This document shows, piece after piece, positions 11,790 through 22,092 of a DNA stretch of 64,000 nucleotides; position 1 is the stretch's first letter; every line of letters begins with the position of its first letter. The stretch is taken from positions 54,424,839 through 54,488,838 of the forward strand of contig QVOM02000126.1 of NCBI GenBank assembly GCA_003586115.2. Reading direction: 5' to 3'. The DNA comes from Salvator merianae. Taxonomy: Eukaryota; Chordata; Lepidosauria; Squamata; Teiidae. Position numbers and translations under genes: made by a program. The notes beneath the pieces are model-generated. The model was not told the DNA's origin. It was given only the letters and a program-made list of their open reading frames with translations, and searched no databases.

Positions 11790-13612
11790 AAAATGAGCTA
11801 CACAGGCTTCCACTTAATATATGGAGTCTTTTAATGACAAACTTAAAACGTCTGGTCCAGTTACTTTTCAATCAGTTTCAATTATTCGATCAGTATCAAT
11901 TATTGCGACCTGAGGATGTGGACAAGCTGCTTGTTAGAATTCAGCCTACTACATGCCCTCTAGCTCCTTGCCCTTCATGGTTGATAAAAGCTAGCAAGGA
12001 GGGTATGACCGGGTGGGTCCATGGGGTAGTAAATGCCTCCTTGAGAGATGGGGTGATCCCACTGGCTCTTAAAGAGACAGTGGTACGACCCCTCCTCAAG
12101 AAGTCCTCCCTAAATCCAGATGATTTAAACAACTATCACCCGGTGGCCAGCATACCATTTTTGAGCAAGGTATTAGAGAGTGCTGTAGCTGTTCAACTAC
12201 AAGCATGCTTGGAAGAAGCTGATTATCTAGACCCATTTCAATCTGGCTTCAGGTCTGGTTACGGCACAGAAACCACCTTGGTCACCCTACCTGATGACCT
12301 TCTCTGGGAGAAAGACAAGGGGGGTGCATCCCTATTGGTTCTCCTGGATCTCTTGGTGGCTTTTATCACCATTGATCATGTTATCCTTCTGGAGAGACTA
12401 CAGAGTTTAGGAGTTGGAGGCACTGTGTTACAGTGGTTCTGCTCCCATCTCCAAGGTCGATTCCAGAAGATACTTGTGGGAGATTCCTGCTCGTCATCCA
12501 GGGAACTCAGGTGTGGGGTTCCTCAGGGGTCGATCTTATCTCCCATGCTTTTCAATATCTATATGAAGCCACTGGGGGAGGTCATCAGGAGATTTGGAGT
12601 CAGGTGTCATCAATATGCAGATGACACCCAGGTTTACATATCTGTGCCATCTGAATCAGGACGGGTGGTTGAAGTGTTGGACAGGTGCCTGGAAGCAGTA
12701 ATGGGCTGGATGAGGGCCAATAAATTGAAGCTGAATCCAGACAAGATGGAGATGCTATGTGTCAGAGGGTCTCAGGTCCATGAAGTTGGAAGGCATCTGA
12801 CCCTTGATGGGGTTACTTTGCCCTGGAAAGGACAGGTGTGGAATCTGGGTATACACTTGGTCTCTTCGCTTACACTTGAAACTCAGGTGGAGGCAGTGGC
12901 CAAGAATGCATACCTCTGGCTACACCTGGTTTGCCAACTACAACCCCTTCTGGATAGAGATAATCTGGCCACAGTAATCCATGCTTTGGTAACTTCCAGA
13001 TTGTATTACTGTAATGTGCTTTACATGGGGCTGCCCTTGAACATAGTCTGGAAGCTGCAACTGGTGTAGAATGAAGCAGCAAGACTGCTGACTAGAACAG
13101 CTGGCTGGATGCATATCATGCTGGTCTTAAAAGAGCTGCACTGGCTGCCAATTCACTACCAAGCCCAATTCAAAGTGTTAACCTTAACCTATAAGGCCCT
13201 AAATGGCTTGGGCCCCAAATACCTAAAGAAGCATCTTCTCCCATATCAATTTGTCCATGCTTTAAGATCTGCAGATGAGGCCCTCCTGGTTGTACCACCA
13301 CCTTTAACAGCTAAAGGGGTGGGCACCCCAGATAAGGCCTTTTCAGTGGTGACCCCCAGACTGTGGAACACTCTTCTCCCTGGGGTGCATCAAGCTTCAT
13401 CACTTTACATCTTTAGGAGAGCAATAAAGATGCACCTCTTTACCCTTGCCTTTGGCTAAAGGTACAGCTTTCCCTCCCTACTTTCAGACTCCTGTTTTAT
13501 TGTGTGCTTTTTATGAGGGTTTTTTGTTGTTGTTGTTGTTGTTTTAATTGTTGTAACCTGCCCTGAGACCTTCGGGTATAGGGCGGGATAAAAATGCAAA
13601 TAAACAAATAAA
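11790..13612 (+). mobile_element. L2-clade LINE, 5'-truncated, copy 1
   Basis: The 3' half of an L2-type non-LTR retrotransposon: RT domain, C-terminal region and 3' tail. After the coding stop near 13459 comes a short 3' UTR with a (TTG)n run, then GTAACCTGCCCTGAGACC, GGGCGGGATAAAAATG and an (AAATA)n-like end. That tail recurs at 46.7/47.3 kb and, more diverged, at 58.2 kb. The endonuclease is absent. This is the best preserved LINE copy in the window. Confidence 0.9.
11834..13459 (+). pseudogene. L2-type ORF2 protein fragment (reverse transcriptase) with one nonsense codon
   Basis: An open frame of 411 codons ends at TAG 13067-13069 and continues in the same frame to 13459, so a single stop splits about 541 codons. 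RT motifs are clear: FQSGFRSGYGTETTLV for the fingers, LLDLLVAF where active elements have an aspartate in the catalytic A block, GVPQGSILSPMLFNIYM, and QYADDTQVY with the catalytic YADD at codons 261-264. The thumb region continues through WMRANKLKLNPDK and, beyond the stop, LHWLPIHYQAQFKVLTLTYK to the usual end RLWNTLLP...AFG. The frame probably began upstream; the ATG at 11834 is simply the first available. The enzyme would copy L2 RNA into DNA at a nick. Confidence 0.92.
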
Positions 13613-13971
13613 TAAACTTTGACAACTAGGTTAATGGGGAAGATATGGGGGGGGGGAGGGACCTGAATCTCAATTAATCTGACCCGATGGCACCCATAAA
13701 CTATTAGGGAGCACACAGCTGCCTTCACTGTGATGAGGTCTTGAGAGTGAAGTCCCTGCCAATAAGAAGCTCTGGTCCAGTATAATATCCATGGGCAAGA
13801 GGGAGATTTGGGCTTGAAGCAGCAATGCAAGCAGCAAGCAGCAGCAAAGTGACAGATTTGGGTGAGTTCTTCCTTTAAGATTGTGGTGCAGCAGAATAGG
13901 AAGTTGATTCAAATGTAAACAGTATGAGCAAAGGGTCCAAGTGACAGAAATCTGATGAGATTGTGCCATAT
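13613..13971. other. Unassigned sequence with a poly(G) run
   Basis: Includes a run of about ten G residues at 13649-13658. Otherwise no recognised repeat or gene. Confidence 0.4.
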
Positions 13972-14545
13972 GCTACACTGGGCATATATATTATCTTTGA
14001 TCTGGACAAAGAGGTGCTGACCTTAACCCTAAACCCAACCTGGGGGTGGGAAACCATGTGCAGATAATTCTTGCTTATGCAAGGGGAGGGGATTTCTTAC
14101 ATGTGAGTAGGGGGGTGTCTGCAGTAACAGAACATAGTTGGGAATATGTTCCAATCCTGATTGCCTTGAACACTGAAATGCCATTCTTTTGTCTGTGTGT
14201 ACAGGAAGAAGATCTAGAGTCTGTTTACAAAGTCAACACAATTGTCTGACTTGTAAACTTATTGTTTACTTTATTAAAAAATAATCAAAATGCCATCAGT
14301 ACCATCATCAAGGCATAGACAAGTCTTGATCCTCTTAATGTCACTCACACACATACAGATCTACACAGTTACATAAGCACACATTTGCAAAAAGGCCTCT
14401 ACTCATGTGTAAGAAATCTTTTCCCCTTCCATAGAGAAGGGTGGCCCTCATATGGTTCCCCACCCCCTGGGGTGAGTTTTAGGGTTAGGACCAGCCCCCT
14501 TTGTCCAGAATAGTAATAAAAACAGTTCCCAGGTAGTCTTAAACA
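13972..14545. mobile_element. Long inverted-repeat (fold-back) element
   Basis: The arm at about 13990-14110 pairs with the reverse complement of 14397-14520. Matching blocks include CTGGACAAAG, AACCCTAA, a GGGGGTGGG(G)AACCAT block and ATTTCTTACA(C/T)GTGAG. The arms are about 120-130 bp with small gaps; the loop is about 290 bp and has no coding frame. This is typical of a fold-back or MITE element. Superfamily and exact ends are uncertain because similarity fades gradually outside. Confidence 0.7.
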
Positions 14546-14690
14546 GAGACTTCCTTCATGCACCCTCTCCATTCACTGCCTGCATCATCAGAAACCTCTT
14601 TCTAGGACTGCATGCCTGTTTGCTGTTTAGAATCTTTTGGTTGGCTGCTTCCTGATTCTTTCCTCGATTGCACTGCTTTTGACCTTTATA
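14546..14690. other. Short unassigned spacer
   Basis: Nothing recognised. Confidence 0.35.
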
Positions 14691-14697
14691 TGTCTGT

Positions 14698-14880
14698 AAG
14701 GACCCTTTTGTTGATTCCTGGCTTCATTTGAGAACAGGCTCCTATTTGGACTCGAGTATTTATTTCCAAGGACCCTTTTGTTGATTCCTAGCTCTGTTTT
14801 CAAAACACACCCATTTTTTGGACTTTATTTCCCTGACTCCCTTTTCAAGGCATATTATTTCAAGAACTTTTTGCTGAATC
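14698..14880 (+). repeat. Degenerate tandem repeat, about 70-bp unit
   Basis: AAGGACCCTTTTGTTGATTC occurs at 14698 and again at 14768, 70 bp apart, and a weaker third version (CAAGAACTTTTTGCTGAATC) follows near 14861. The spacer between copies is also partly alike. Confidence 0.65.
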
Positions 14881-15089
14881 CCACTTTGTGTTCAGCAGCC
14901 TAGCCTTCCAGGACTTTTGCCTGAGCTACAGCATTGCAGCCTTCTCACAGACTGAGTCCTTGCAGGACACAGCAATGTCTTAGAGGGTGAAACATCAATG
15001 TGTCTCCCGATAGTTTAAGGGGTTCCCCAGCATGAGATCAGTTAAGGGTTTAGATCCCCTTTTCCTCCTCCTTCCCCAGAGCTTCTCTG
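14881..15089. other. Unassigned sequence upstream of repeat A
   Basis: No feature recognised. It may belong to the same unknown element as the tandem units before it and repeat A after it. Confidence 0.35.
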
Positions 15090-15325
15090 TTAACCTAGCT
15101 GTCAAAATTGTCCTTAAGTGGAAACTTTTGCATTATACTTTAATAAAGTGTTTTCAGTTATTTTTGAAGAATACTGTATCTGCATGGTTTTTATTTTATG
15201 CTATGTCTTTTATTTTATGGTTCACTTGAATAATTTGACATTTTTTAAACCTTTTTCCTATAAGATTCTGCTTTGGAGAGCTTGTTGCCTGGGTGAGCTA
15301 CTTTCCTCATCTCAGTATATTCCAG
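15090..15325 (+). repeat. Dispersed repeat A, copy 2 (plus)
   Basis: Contains an AATAAA near 15142, then the blocks shared with the minus-strand copy at 11441-11650. Both copies keep a similar short reading frame (FEEYC, then MVHL, then FxKPF), though this may follow simply from nucleotide similarity. Confidence 0.7.
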
Positions 15326-15474
15326 TATATTGCTCCTAACAAGGGCCCTTGCATGTATGTGAGTGAGCCAAATAGAGCTAGGACTGTTAGGAAAATCACA
15401 TAGCACTCCTCAGACCCTAACCCCTGTTTGTATTTGATGAACACAAGTTTTGCACATTCCTAGGATTGTCTAAT

Positions 15475-15554
15475 GAATCTTGCATAGAGCAGGGGGTTGG
15501 ACTTGGAGACACTGGAGGTTCCTTCCAACTTTATGTTTCTATGATTCTATGATA
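15475..15554 (+). mobile_element. CR1-type LINE 3' end
   Basis: Shows the well-known CR1 3' terminus: GGGGGTTGGACTTGGAGACA, then GGTTCCTTCCAACTTTATG, then the octamer-like end ATTCTATGAT. Only about 80 bp of the 3' UTR remain, consistent with the severe 5' truncation usual for CR1. Confidence 0.85.
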
Positions 15555-15569
15555 CTGCTGTAGGGGAAA

Positions 15570-15752
15570 TGGCCCTTTCTGCACTGGGCCTTATTCTAGA
15601 TTATATCCTAGAATAGGAACCTGCCATCCACATGCTGGTGCAGACTATAGCAGACCCTGCCTGGACGTTTGCCATAGTTTATACTAGCATGCAGATGACC
15701 CATCCCTATTCCCGGATATAATATGGAATAGGACCCCATGCAGAAAGGGGCA
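15570..15752. mobile_element. GGCCC-ended short MITE, copy 2
   Basis: A 183-bp element with ends GGCCCTTTCTGCA and TGCAGAAAGGGGC. The interior is itself palindromic around the words CCACATGCTGGTGCAGAC and ACTAGCATGCAGATGACC. It sits just after the CR1 end and is clearly related to 18671-18852. Confidence 0.75.
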
Positions 15753-17244
15753 ATGATTATTTACTTTTTATCTCTGGATTAATTTTTCTTTTCTTTAAAA
15801 AAAAAATAAAAAATTGAAATGGCTAAAAATGAGAAAACCAGCCAGCTCAGGGCCATAAGAGTTTATTATAAATATATCATTGTTCTTCATTTTTGAAATC
15901 TCTCTGAAATTTATTGATTTAACAACACAAGCATTCAAGTTCAAATACATCAAGGGAGTCTGTATTCATTACTCTTCTCAGCTGATATCACTGCCTTTGG
16001 AACAGTTCTAAATCACTTGTACACTTCCTTACTTTTTTAAAAAATACCTTCTATTGAAAACTTTGGTTTTCTTTGTTAAATCATTACCTAACCAAAACAT
16101 ATGATCATCTGAATATCCCTATTCCTTCAAACATTCATTCTAAGGGTATGGTCAGACATCATAGGGATAATCTGTGGGTGTGGGTGTGTTGAGGATTGAG
16201 TACATGTTCCAGTCATTCCCACATTTGTGTTATAGCACACACTCAATTTGGACTTGCTCGTTCTCACTCTTCTCTTTTTCCCCATGCTTGGTATGGGAAA
16301 ACCATGCCTTTCTCTCCGCACCCCTCACCAAATTCCCCTCCGTGTGGTCAGTGATTGAATGCAGTTCCAGTATTCCAATCTTGACTTCACAAGGGTGGGA
16401 AAGTCAAACTCCACCCGCCATATTTCCCTGTTGCCACAACAGAACATGGATTTCCTTAGAGATGCTACTGTTCATTCACTATTTGTTCCTTATCCCCATC
16501 CAGCCCATATCCAATCAAGCAAAACTTTAGTTCCACACTGTAAAGCTTCTGGAATGCCAGGTCTCAAATTCTTCTCTTTTATCATTGCAGTTTTATGCAG
16601 TTGGGCAATTTCAAAGCAGTGTGCAAGTGGGAAGAGCTCAATGAAAAGGGGAGAATGTGTGAGGGGACTATTATTCACGATAGTGAAGTTTTAAAAATTT
16701 TATTAATAAAACAAATCATAGCAGAAAATAACAGATCACAACAACAATATAATCTAAGTGGTGGTGAAGTTAGTGGTCAGCAAATGAGCTCCCTCCAGGC
16801 ATCTTTGATTATATATGTCCCACCATGAAGTTGTGTGGAGCGGATGGCAAAGATGATGGTGATGTGGATTATTGTTGGAGTAAGGGGATTGTACCTCCCA
16901 AAAGGTGCTGCTGAAGTGTACACCAACTAACATGCACCCCACCCCACTGCATTCTTGAGGAAGACTGATAGGCTCTACTGTGGCATTTGTCCTAGAGCCA
17001 GTGAAGCACAGTGCCAGTTTGACACAAACGTCCTCTTTTAATGAAAGGAAATGTTTCCTTTGTGCATAGTCAAAGGAAAACAAAACATTCTTTCCTTATC
17101 TTTGCAGGGCTGGGAGAAAAGGAAAACTGGAGGTTACATTGTCTTTCTCCTTGCGGGGACTGGAGAGAAAGGAGGAGGTATGCACTTTGAGAGAGGACTG
17201 TGGTGCCTACCTAACTGTGGACAAGGCTGCAGCCCAAGGTAAAT

Positions 17245-17275
17245 GGGGGGGGGGGCAAAGCTCCCCCCCCCCCCC
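17245..17275. repeat. Poly(G)/poly(C) hairpin
   Basis: About eleven G residues, a short spacer, then about thirteen C residues. The single strand could fold on itself and the G run could form a quadruplex with neighbouring runs. Confidence 0.8.
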
Positions 17276-17376
17276 GCATCCTATCTAATGCAAAATTAGT
17301 TCTATCTCTTCACAATTTTTTCTTGTTTTTTCAGCTTGGCTATACCCTTCTTGGTTATAATGTACTGTACAAACAA

Positions 17377-17397
17377 TGTGTGTGTGTGTGTGTGTGT
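17377..17397 (+). repeat. (GT)n microsatellite
   Basis: Ten GT units. Confidence 0.9.
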
Positions 17398-17790
17398 TTC
17401 TATCTATCTGTATGTCTGCAGAGCAAGCAATAATAAATGAAAATGTTTCCAACTGGTCTATTCAGGCTAAAGGAAGCGGGAAAAAAATGTTGCCTCTTAT
17501 TGTCAAACACATCTATGAAATTCTTGATTCCCACCCCCACTTCCTTTGCCTGAAAAGTGTTTCAATATGCTTCCCCAGACAGAAAGTTAACTACCACTTC
17601 AAATTGTCTGATCTTTGTCTGTTAGAAACTGAATATATCTGAAAGATGTTCGTGTTTTATTTGCTTTTAGCTACTTTTCAATTTTAGTCTAGTATTCTGG
17701 AAAAGCAAAATAACCATTAAGTGGGCTGAACAATAATTCTGAGGGAAAAAAAAAGGAGTCCTTGGTCTATTTTTATGTTATGAATTTTCT

Positions 17791-18095
17791 CCATATAAAA
17801 TAGTTGCACATTAGTTTCTGAATAACATTTTAAGGTTGGCATCCTGAATACATTCTTGTAGTAAGATAACGTTCAGATGTCTGCCTGGGTTCTGTATTTT
17901 CTTCCACAAATGCCCTGTATAATCTTTGAGATTTAACATAGGGTGGTTCTGCCCTAGCCTGTATACTGGACCAGCAAGTATACTGGAAGCCTCCCTTCCA
18001 CACTCTGGTATGGCCTTCATCTTTCTGCAAGAATGTGCTTAGTATAACAACCTTAAAATGTTATTCAGAAACTAATGTGCAACTATCTTATATGG
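17791..18095. mobile_element. Fold-back MITE with 68-bp inverted repeats
   Basis: Arms at 17791-17858 and 18028-18095 are inverted copies with few mismatches. The left arm starts CCATATAAAATAGTTGCACA and contains TTTCTGAATAACATTTTAAG, found reversed at the other side. The loop is about 170 bp without a coding frame. Superfamily unknown; the high arm identity suggests a fairly recent insertion. Confidence 0.8.
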
Positions 18096-18236
18096 TGAAT
18101 TACCTATGGACTTGCTTTGACTAAAACAAAGAAACTGTTTGAACCAGGCTGACTAAAGTCTAAGCTTGAACAACTTTTGGAAGCACCAGGGCTTGACTTT
18201 GGAGACTAATCTTTGTAGCTCCTTCATAGTCATGAA

Positions 18237-18247
18237 ATATATATATA

Positions 18248-18288
<41 letters not shown>
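18237..18288. repeat. (AT)n microsatellite
   Basis: About 50 bp of alternating AT with one TTC interruption; self-complementary. Confidence 0.95.
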
Positions 18289-18290
<2 letters not shown>

Positions 18291-18299
18291 TGAATGAAA

Positions 18300-18400
18300 T
18301 TTTATATTTGGATTTTTATCTCTCTCCCCTCTTTACCTGAAGGACTCTGGGCAGATTATAATTTAAAATTAACCAGTAATAAAACAATAACAGTACCCAA
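18300..18400 (-). mobile_element. LINE 3'-tail-like fragment (minus)
   Basis: The reverse complement reads CTGCCCAGAGTCC, then GGTAAAGAGGGGAGAGAG and ATAAAAATCCAAATATAAA, like the tail of the L2 copy at 13550-13610. Short and diverged, so L2 versus CR1 is open. Confidence 0.55.
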
Positions 18401-18635
18401 AATTGGGGAGTGGAAGCTGTTTCCTCATCCAAAGGCCAAGGCAAAGGGGGATCTCTTTGTTTGACTTCTAAATATATATATACAGTCAAGGAGCACACCA
18501 GAGCAGATGCTATTCTGTAGTTTGCTTCTGCTCTTGTTCTCACTCTTAACTGTTTTAAGCCTTTGAGATAAAGTAGGTTATAATTGAAATGAAACTGTTA
18601 ATCCTTGAATCAGATCCCTGCACTAAGGGAGAAAC
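18401..18635. other. Unassigned spacer
   Basis: No recognised feature. Confidence 0.35.
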
Positions 18636-18670
18636 TAGCCTTGCCTTACACAGATCACACCCCTAGACTT

Positions 18671-18852
18671 AGGCCTTTTTAGCACTAGTCCATATTCTAA
18701 ATTATATCTGAGAATAGAGGCCTGCAATCCACATACTGGTGCAGACTACGACAGGACCTGCCCGGGGTCTACCATAGTCTACACCAGCATGTAGATGGCA
18801 GGCTCCTGTTCCAGTATATAACCCAGAATAAGGCCCAGTGCTAAAAGGGCCT
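18671..18852. mobile_element. GGCC-ended short MITE, copy 3, inside a longer inverted repeat
   Basis: A 182-bp element with ends AGGCCTTTTTAGCACT and AGTGCTAAAAGGGCCT. The interior resembles copy 2 at 15570-15752 (ATATCTGAGAATAGAGGCCT, CCACATACTGGTGCAGACTA). The inverted similarity continues outside it, through CACCCCTAGACTTA on both sides, to roughly 18636 and 18881, so the whole palindrome is about 245 bp. Confidence 0.75.
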
Positions 18853-18881
18853 AAGTCTAGGGGTGCAATCTATGTAAGGGG

Positions 18882-20464
18882 AATTCCAAGCCAAGGATTT
18901 TTTTTTTTTTTTCAGATTCCCAGTGGTACTATTGGTTGTGCATCATTGCCAATAGATTGTCTGCCTCTCAGCCTAGCAATAGAGTTCTTAGACAGATAAA
19001 TTGGAAGGGAGGAAAATACTATGTGCTGATTTGAGTTGTCTGGAAAGTGGGCAGAATATAGATGCCATAAATAAATATTTGATCAGATCTGAGCTTTTCC
19101 CTGTTTTGCATGCTAAAACCTACCTACCATTTCACCCAAGAGACTTATGTCTGACTAGACATTAACTGCACTATTATTTTTATTGTATCAGATATGTATT
19201 TCCATAATCTCACTTCTAAGAGCCTCAAAATTGATTAAATGTTCAGAAGAATCCCTGTGAACTATCAAACAAAATATAGGTGAAGACTGCAAACTCTGGT
19301 TCATATATGCCTGAGTAGTATCCCACTGGCAAGAGAACTGCTCTCCATAAATTGGATTTAGAGAAGCATGTAAAAATTGGGAAGACTACAGGTATGCAAC
19401 TAATTATATGTATTATCTGTAATACAAACTCTCCCCAAAGCATTAACAGAAATTGGAATCCCATTATACCTGGGTCTTTACTGTCACAGGTGAGAGGTAG
19501 ACCTTTTCATTTTCTACAAAAGTTTATAAATCTCTGTCTCTGTCTCTCTTTTTCCATCTTTCTGAAGTAGCTTAACTTTCTTCTTGACTGCACATCAATG
19601 CTTAGTGACACATATGAGCCTGATTTGTCTATGCCAGGCTCATAAAGAAGTCTAAGGAGCTGAATATGCCCATCTTGTTTTCCAGAACTCCTGATGAGGT
19701 CCTATTTTATTCCAGTTTGAATTTCTTTAGTCTCACAGTATTAACTCTATTCTCTTTGTAAAAGACGATGAATAGAAAAACAACCAGAGGATTTGATTGC
19801 CCATGACATTTTGCTCAGAATCAATCATTGTCAGCTCAGGTTAGACTGATTTACTATGAGCGCCTGCCATACAAAAGATTTGCCACAAATGGCGGGACTC
19901 AGAACTGTTTCCACTGCACTGAACATAATGATGGATTTATCATTGCAATCAAGGTGGTAAAACAGCTTGTTCCCCAGAGTGGTGCACCAGCAAATTGATC
20001 ACAACACTTCTGAAGTTACAGAAGCGCTTAGTTTATCTAGTCTCAGTCAACAGGACTGAGCCAGGGCACTCTGATCTTTACAGAAGTTTAGACTCATATT
20101 ATCTTACTTTTTCTCTCCCCCTTTTCCCCCTCTTCCAACAGTGGAAGGATGTGCATTACATAAAATCTGCCTAGATTTATTTATTTATTTATTTATATTT
20201 TGGGGGAAAACAAATAACCAAATCTCATAGTGAATAAACAAGATAAAAATGTTGATGTGCTTTCCTTTGAACACTAGCAAGAACAAAGGCTCAGCATTTC
20301 TGTACTCTTCCAACTTAATTCACAAAAGCATTGTCACCCTCATATTGTCATTACAGTAACACAGAATTAAAAGGGGCTGTTTAAGTTTGCTGAATATCAA
20401 CCTGTTATATGCAGGGTTCCAAATCAAAGCTTTCCCAGCAGATACATGTGCAGCCTCCACTTGA
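18882..20464. other. Unassigned intergenic sequence
   Basis: Contains a T run at 18898-18912, a weak LINE-tail-like stretch at 19040-19080 and a (TTTA)n tract at 20175-20197. No gene recognised. Confidence 0.4.
20175..20197 (+). repeat. (TTTA)n microsatellite
   Basis: Five TTTA units. Confidence 0.9.
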
Positions 20465-20905
20465 ACACATCCAGGGTGCCTCCAGAAGTTGGGGTGCAAC
20501 TCATGATTGTCTCAGTGTTGTATTGGGAATGGTATGCATAATCAAGACATTCCCAATATAGTCTCACATTACTTGCTCAAAAACCCGTGATATCACTATT
20601 ATGGAAAATCCAGCAGTGATGCTGGGTTTCCCATAATCGTGATTCTTACCTTGACATCTGTCAAGCTCCTTTTGTGATCACAATGGTAGGGGTTACCGGA
20701 AGCCAGCCAAGAATACACGCACGCACGCACGCACGCGCGCGCACGCACGCACACACACACACACACACGCACACACATACACAAAGAAGTTGGTGGGTGC
20801 TTGGTTGGCTTCCGGTAGCCCCAAATGACACAATCACAAAAGGAGCTCACTAGATGTTGAAGTGACCTGGGAATGACCCTTGCTGTCTGGAAGCAGCCCC
20901 AATGA
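20465..20905. mobile_element. Inverted-repeat element with a CACG/CA microsatellite at its apex
   Basis: The arm at 20648-20712 (with CAAGCTCCTTTTGTGAT and TACCGGAAGCCAGCCAAG) pairs with the reverse complement of 20783-20870 (GAGCTCCTTTTGTGATTGTG, TACCGGAAGCCAACCAAG). Outer ends near 20468 and 20900 share a TCCAGA-containing word, similar to the dispersed repeat family at 37.2 kb. No coding frame. Confidence 0.7.
20715..20782. repeat. (CACG)n/(CG)n/(CA)n microsatellite
   Basis: 68 bp of strictly alternating purine-pyrimidine sequence apart from one or two bases, including a GCGCGCGCG core. Such tracts are known to adopt Z-DNA under supercoiling. Confidence 0.95.
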
Positions 20906-21309
20906 AGGAGGATCCACTATCTTCTAGGTAATTATTTTCACTGCTAAATAACCCTTGCTGCAAGTATGATTTTCCTGGCATAGCCTTGCAACCTAAACCA
21001 AGTATTGTGCATTCTGCATTCCAAGATCATCAAGATCTACTTCACAGCAATATCCCCTCAAACTTTTGACAAGTGCTGTTGCATCCCCCACTTGTTTTCT
21101 CTTATCAGGGGTTCAAGATACTAAGGTTTCATAAAGCTTCTTCAGCAGATTTGCCTTGTAGATCATCTTTTTTGCCCTTTTGCGAAAGTGCTCTAATTTG
21201 TCTGAAACCTTTTTATTTTAAAATGAGGTCTCCAGAACTGGGCACAGTAATCCATGCACTGGAGTATAGTTATGACTGACTATGATTTGGAGACTACAAC
21301 TATATCACC
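20906..21309. other. Unassigned spacer
   Basis: No recognised feature. Confidence 0.35.
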
Positions 21310-21446
21310 ATTATTTTATTTTATTTATTTTATTTATTCTTTATTTACATTTTTATCCCTCCCTACACCCAAAGTTCTAATTATGCAGCAGAAATGTCTT
21401 TCCTGGACTTCCCAGGGGCTGCATCTCCATTTCCCCCCCTGTTGAA
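21310..21446 (-). mobile_element. LINE 3'-tail-like fragment (minus)
   Basis: TTTATTTTATTTATTC followed by TTTTTATCCCTCCCT is the reverse complement of an L2-like tail (AGGGAGGGATAAAAA then AAATAA repeats). Short; the body of the LINE is not visible. Confidence 0.5.
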
Positions 21447-22003
21447 GGGCCTTTTCGCACTGAGCTCCATAGTCCATTCCCAGTAGTTGGCTTTGGACCG
21501 GAGGGGTTGGAGAACGCTGGCTGCCATTCGCACTCCCAGCCAAAGGAACGGACCCGAAGCCGACCAGCAGAGGGAACAGTGAGAATGGCAGCCGCTAGTT
21601 CAGTACCGCACTCCGTACCATCGAGCTCTGCTTCGTAACCAGAGGGCTCCTTACGGAGCCGGCTTCGTAATGGCAGCTAGGCTGCCATGCCCAAAGGGCT
21701 ATCCCAGGCACGAAGCATCGTACCGGGGTGTGAAACTTCGGACCACGCATGCGCAGCTGTGCCAGCCACGCCCGGCTACCATTTCAAACGCCGACGGGAG
21801 TGCGAAAGCACCGTGCCCAATCTTCGCTTCATCGCGCAGGTCGGAATGAAGACAAGCTTTTACTTGTCTAGCCTTACCCAGGATCAGGTACAAATCGGGT
21901 ATGATGTGGTTCGGATCAGGTGAGGCACGCACCCGCGGCAGTACAAAAGCTCCGTTCCAGCGAACGGACAAGAACGGACTACCGCTGTAGTGCGAACAGG
22001 CCC
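21447..22003. mobile_element. CpG-rich GGGCC-ended MITE, copy 4
   Basis: Ends GGGCCTTTTCGCACTG and GTGCGAACAGGCCC are inverted repeats. The 557-bp interior is far richer in GC and CpG than its surroundings and contains repeated CTTCGTA/TACGAAG words. It aligns along its length with 46745-47315, clearly above 80 percent identity by eye. No coding frame is shared. A GAA triplet flanks both ends, a possible 3-bp duplication. Confidence 0.85.
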
Positions 22004-22084
22004 GAAGTGTCTAGAGCGAGGCACTAATGCCCCCAGAGCTCAGGAAGGGCATATTAAAGTCAGGGCATGAGGAATGACACTGCA
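22004..22084. other. Short spacer
   Basis: Sequence between two elements; nothing recognised. Confidence 0.3.
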
Positions 22085-22092
22085 GTTGCTAG

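Larger units (their letters stand above)
15753..17790. other. Unassigned intergenic sequence
   Basis: About 2 kb without a recognised element. It holds a (GT)n tract at 17377-17397 and a G-run/C-run pair at 17245-17275. Several short overlapping frames on both strands show no motif. Confidence 0.4.

Noticed and set aside
14022..14033. Telomeric repeat remnant (AACCCTAAACCC)
   Set aside because: Only one or two hexamers are present and the same word occurs in the opposite arm of the fold-back element, so it is part of that element.
16141..16180. Possible MITE left end TAAGGGTATGGTCAGACATC
   Set aside because: The word looks like a transposon terminus but no inverted partner was found in the following 2 kb.
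17108..17240. Possible exon: CTTTGCAG acceptor and AAG/GTAAAT donor around 133 open bases
   Set aside because: The translation is glycine-rich and repetitive (two similar GEKxxG stretches), the donor runs straight into a poly(G) tract, and no partner exon or conservation can be seen. Kept only as a chance splice-like pair.
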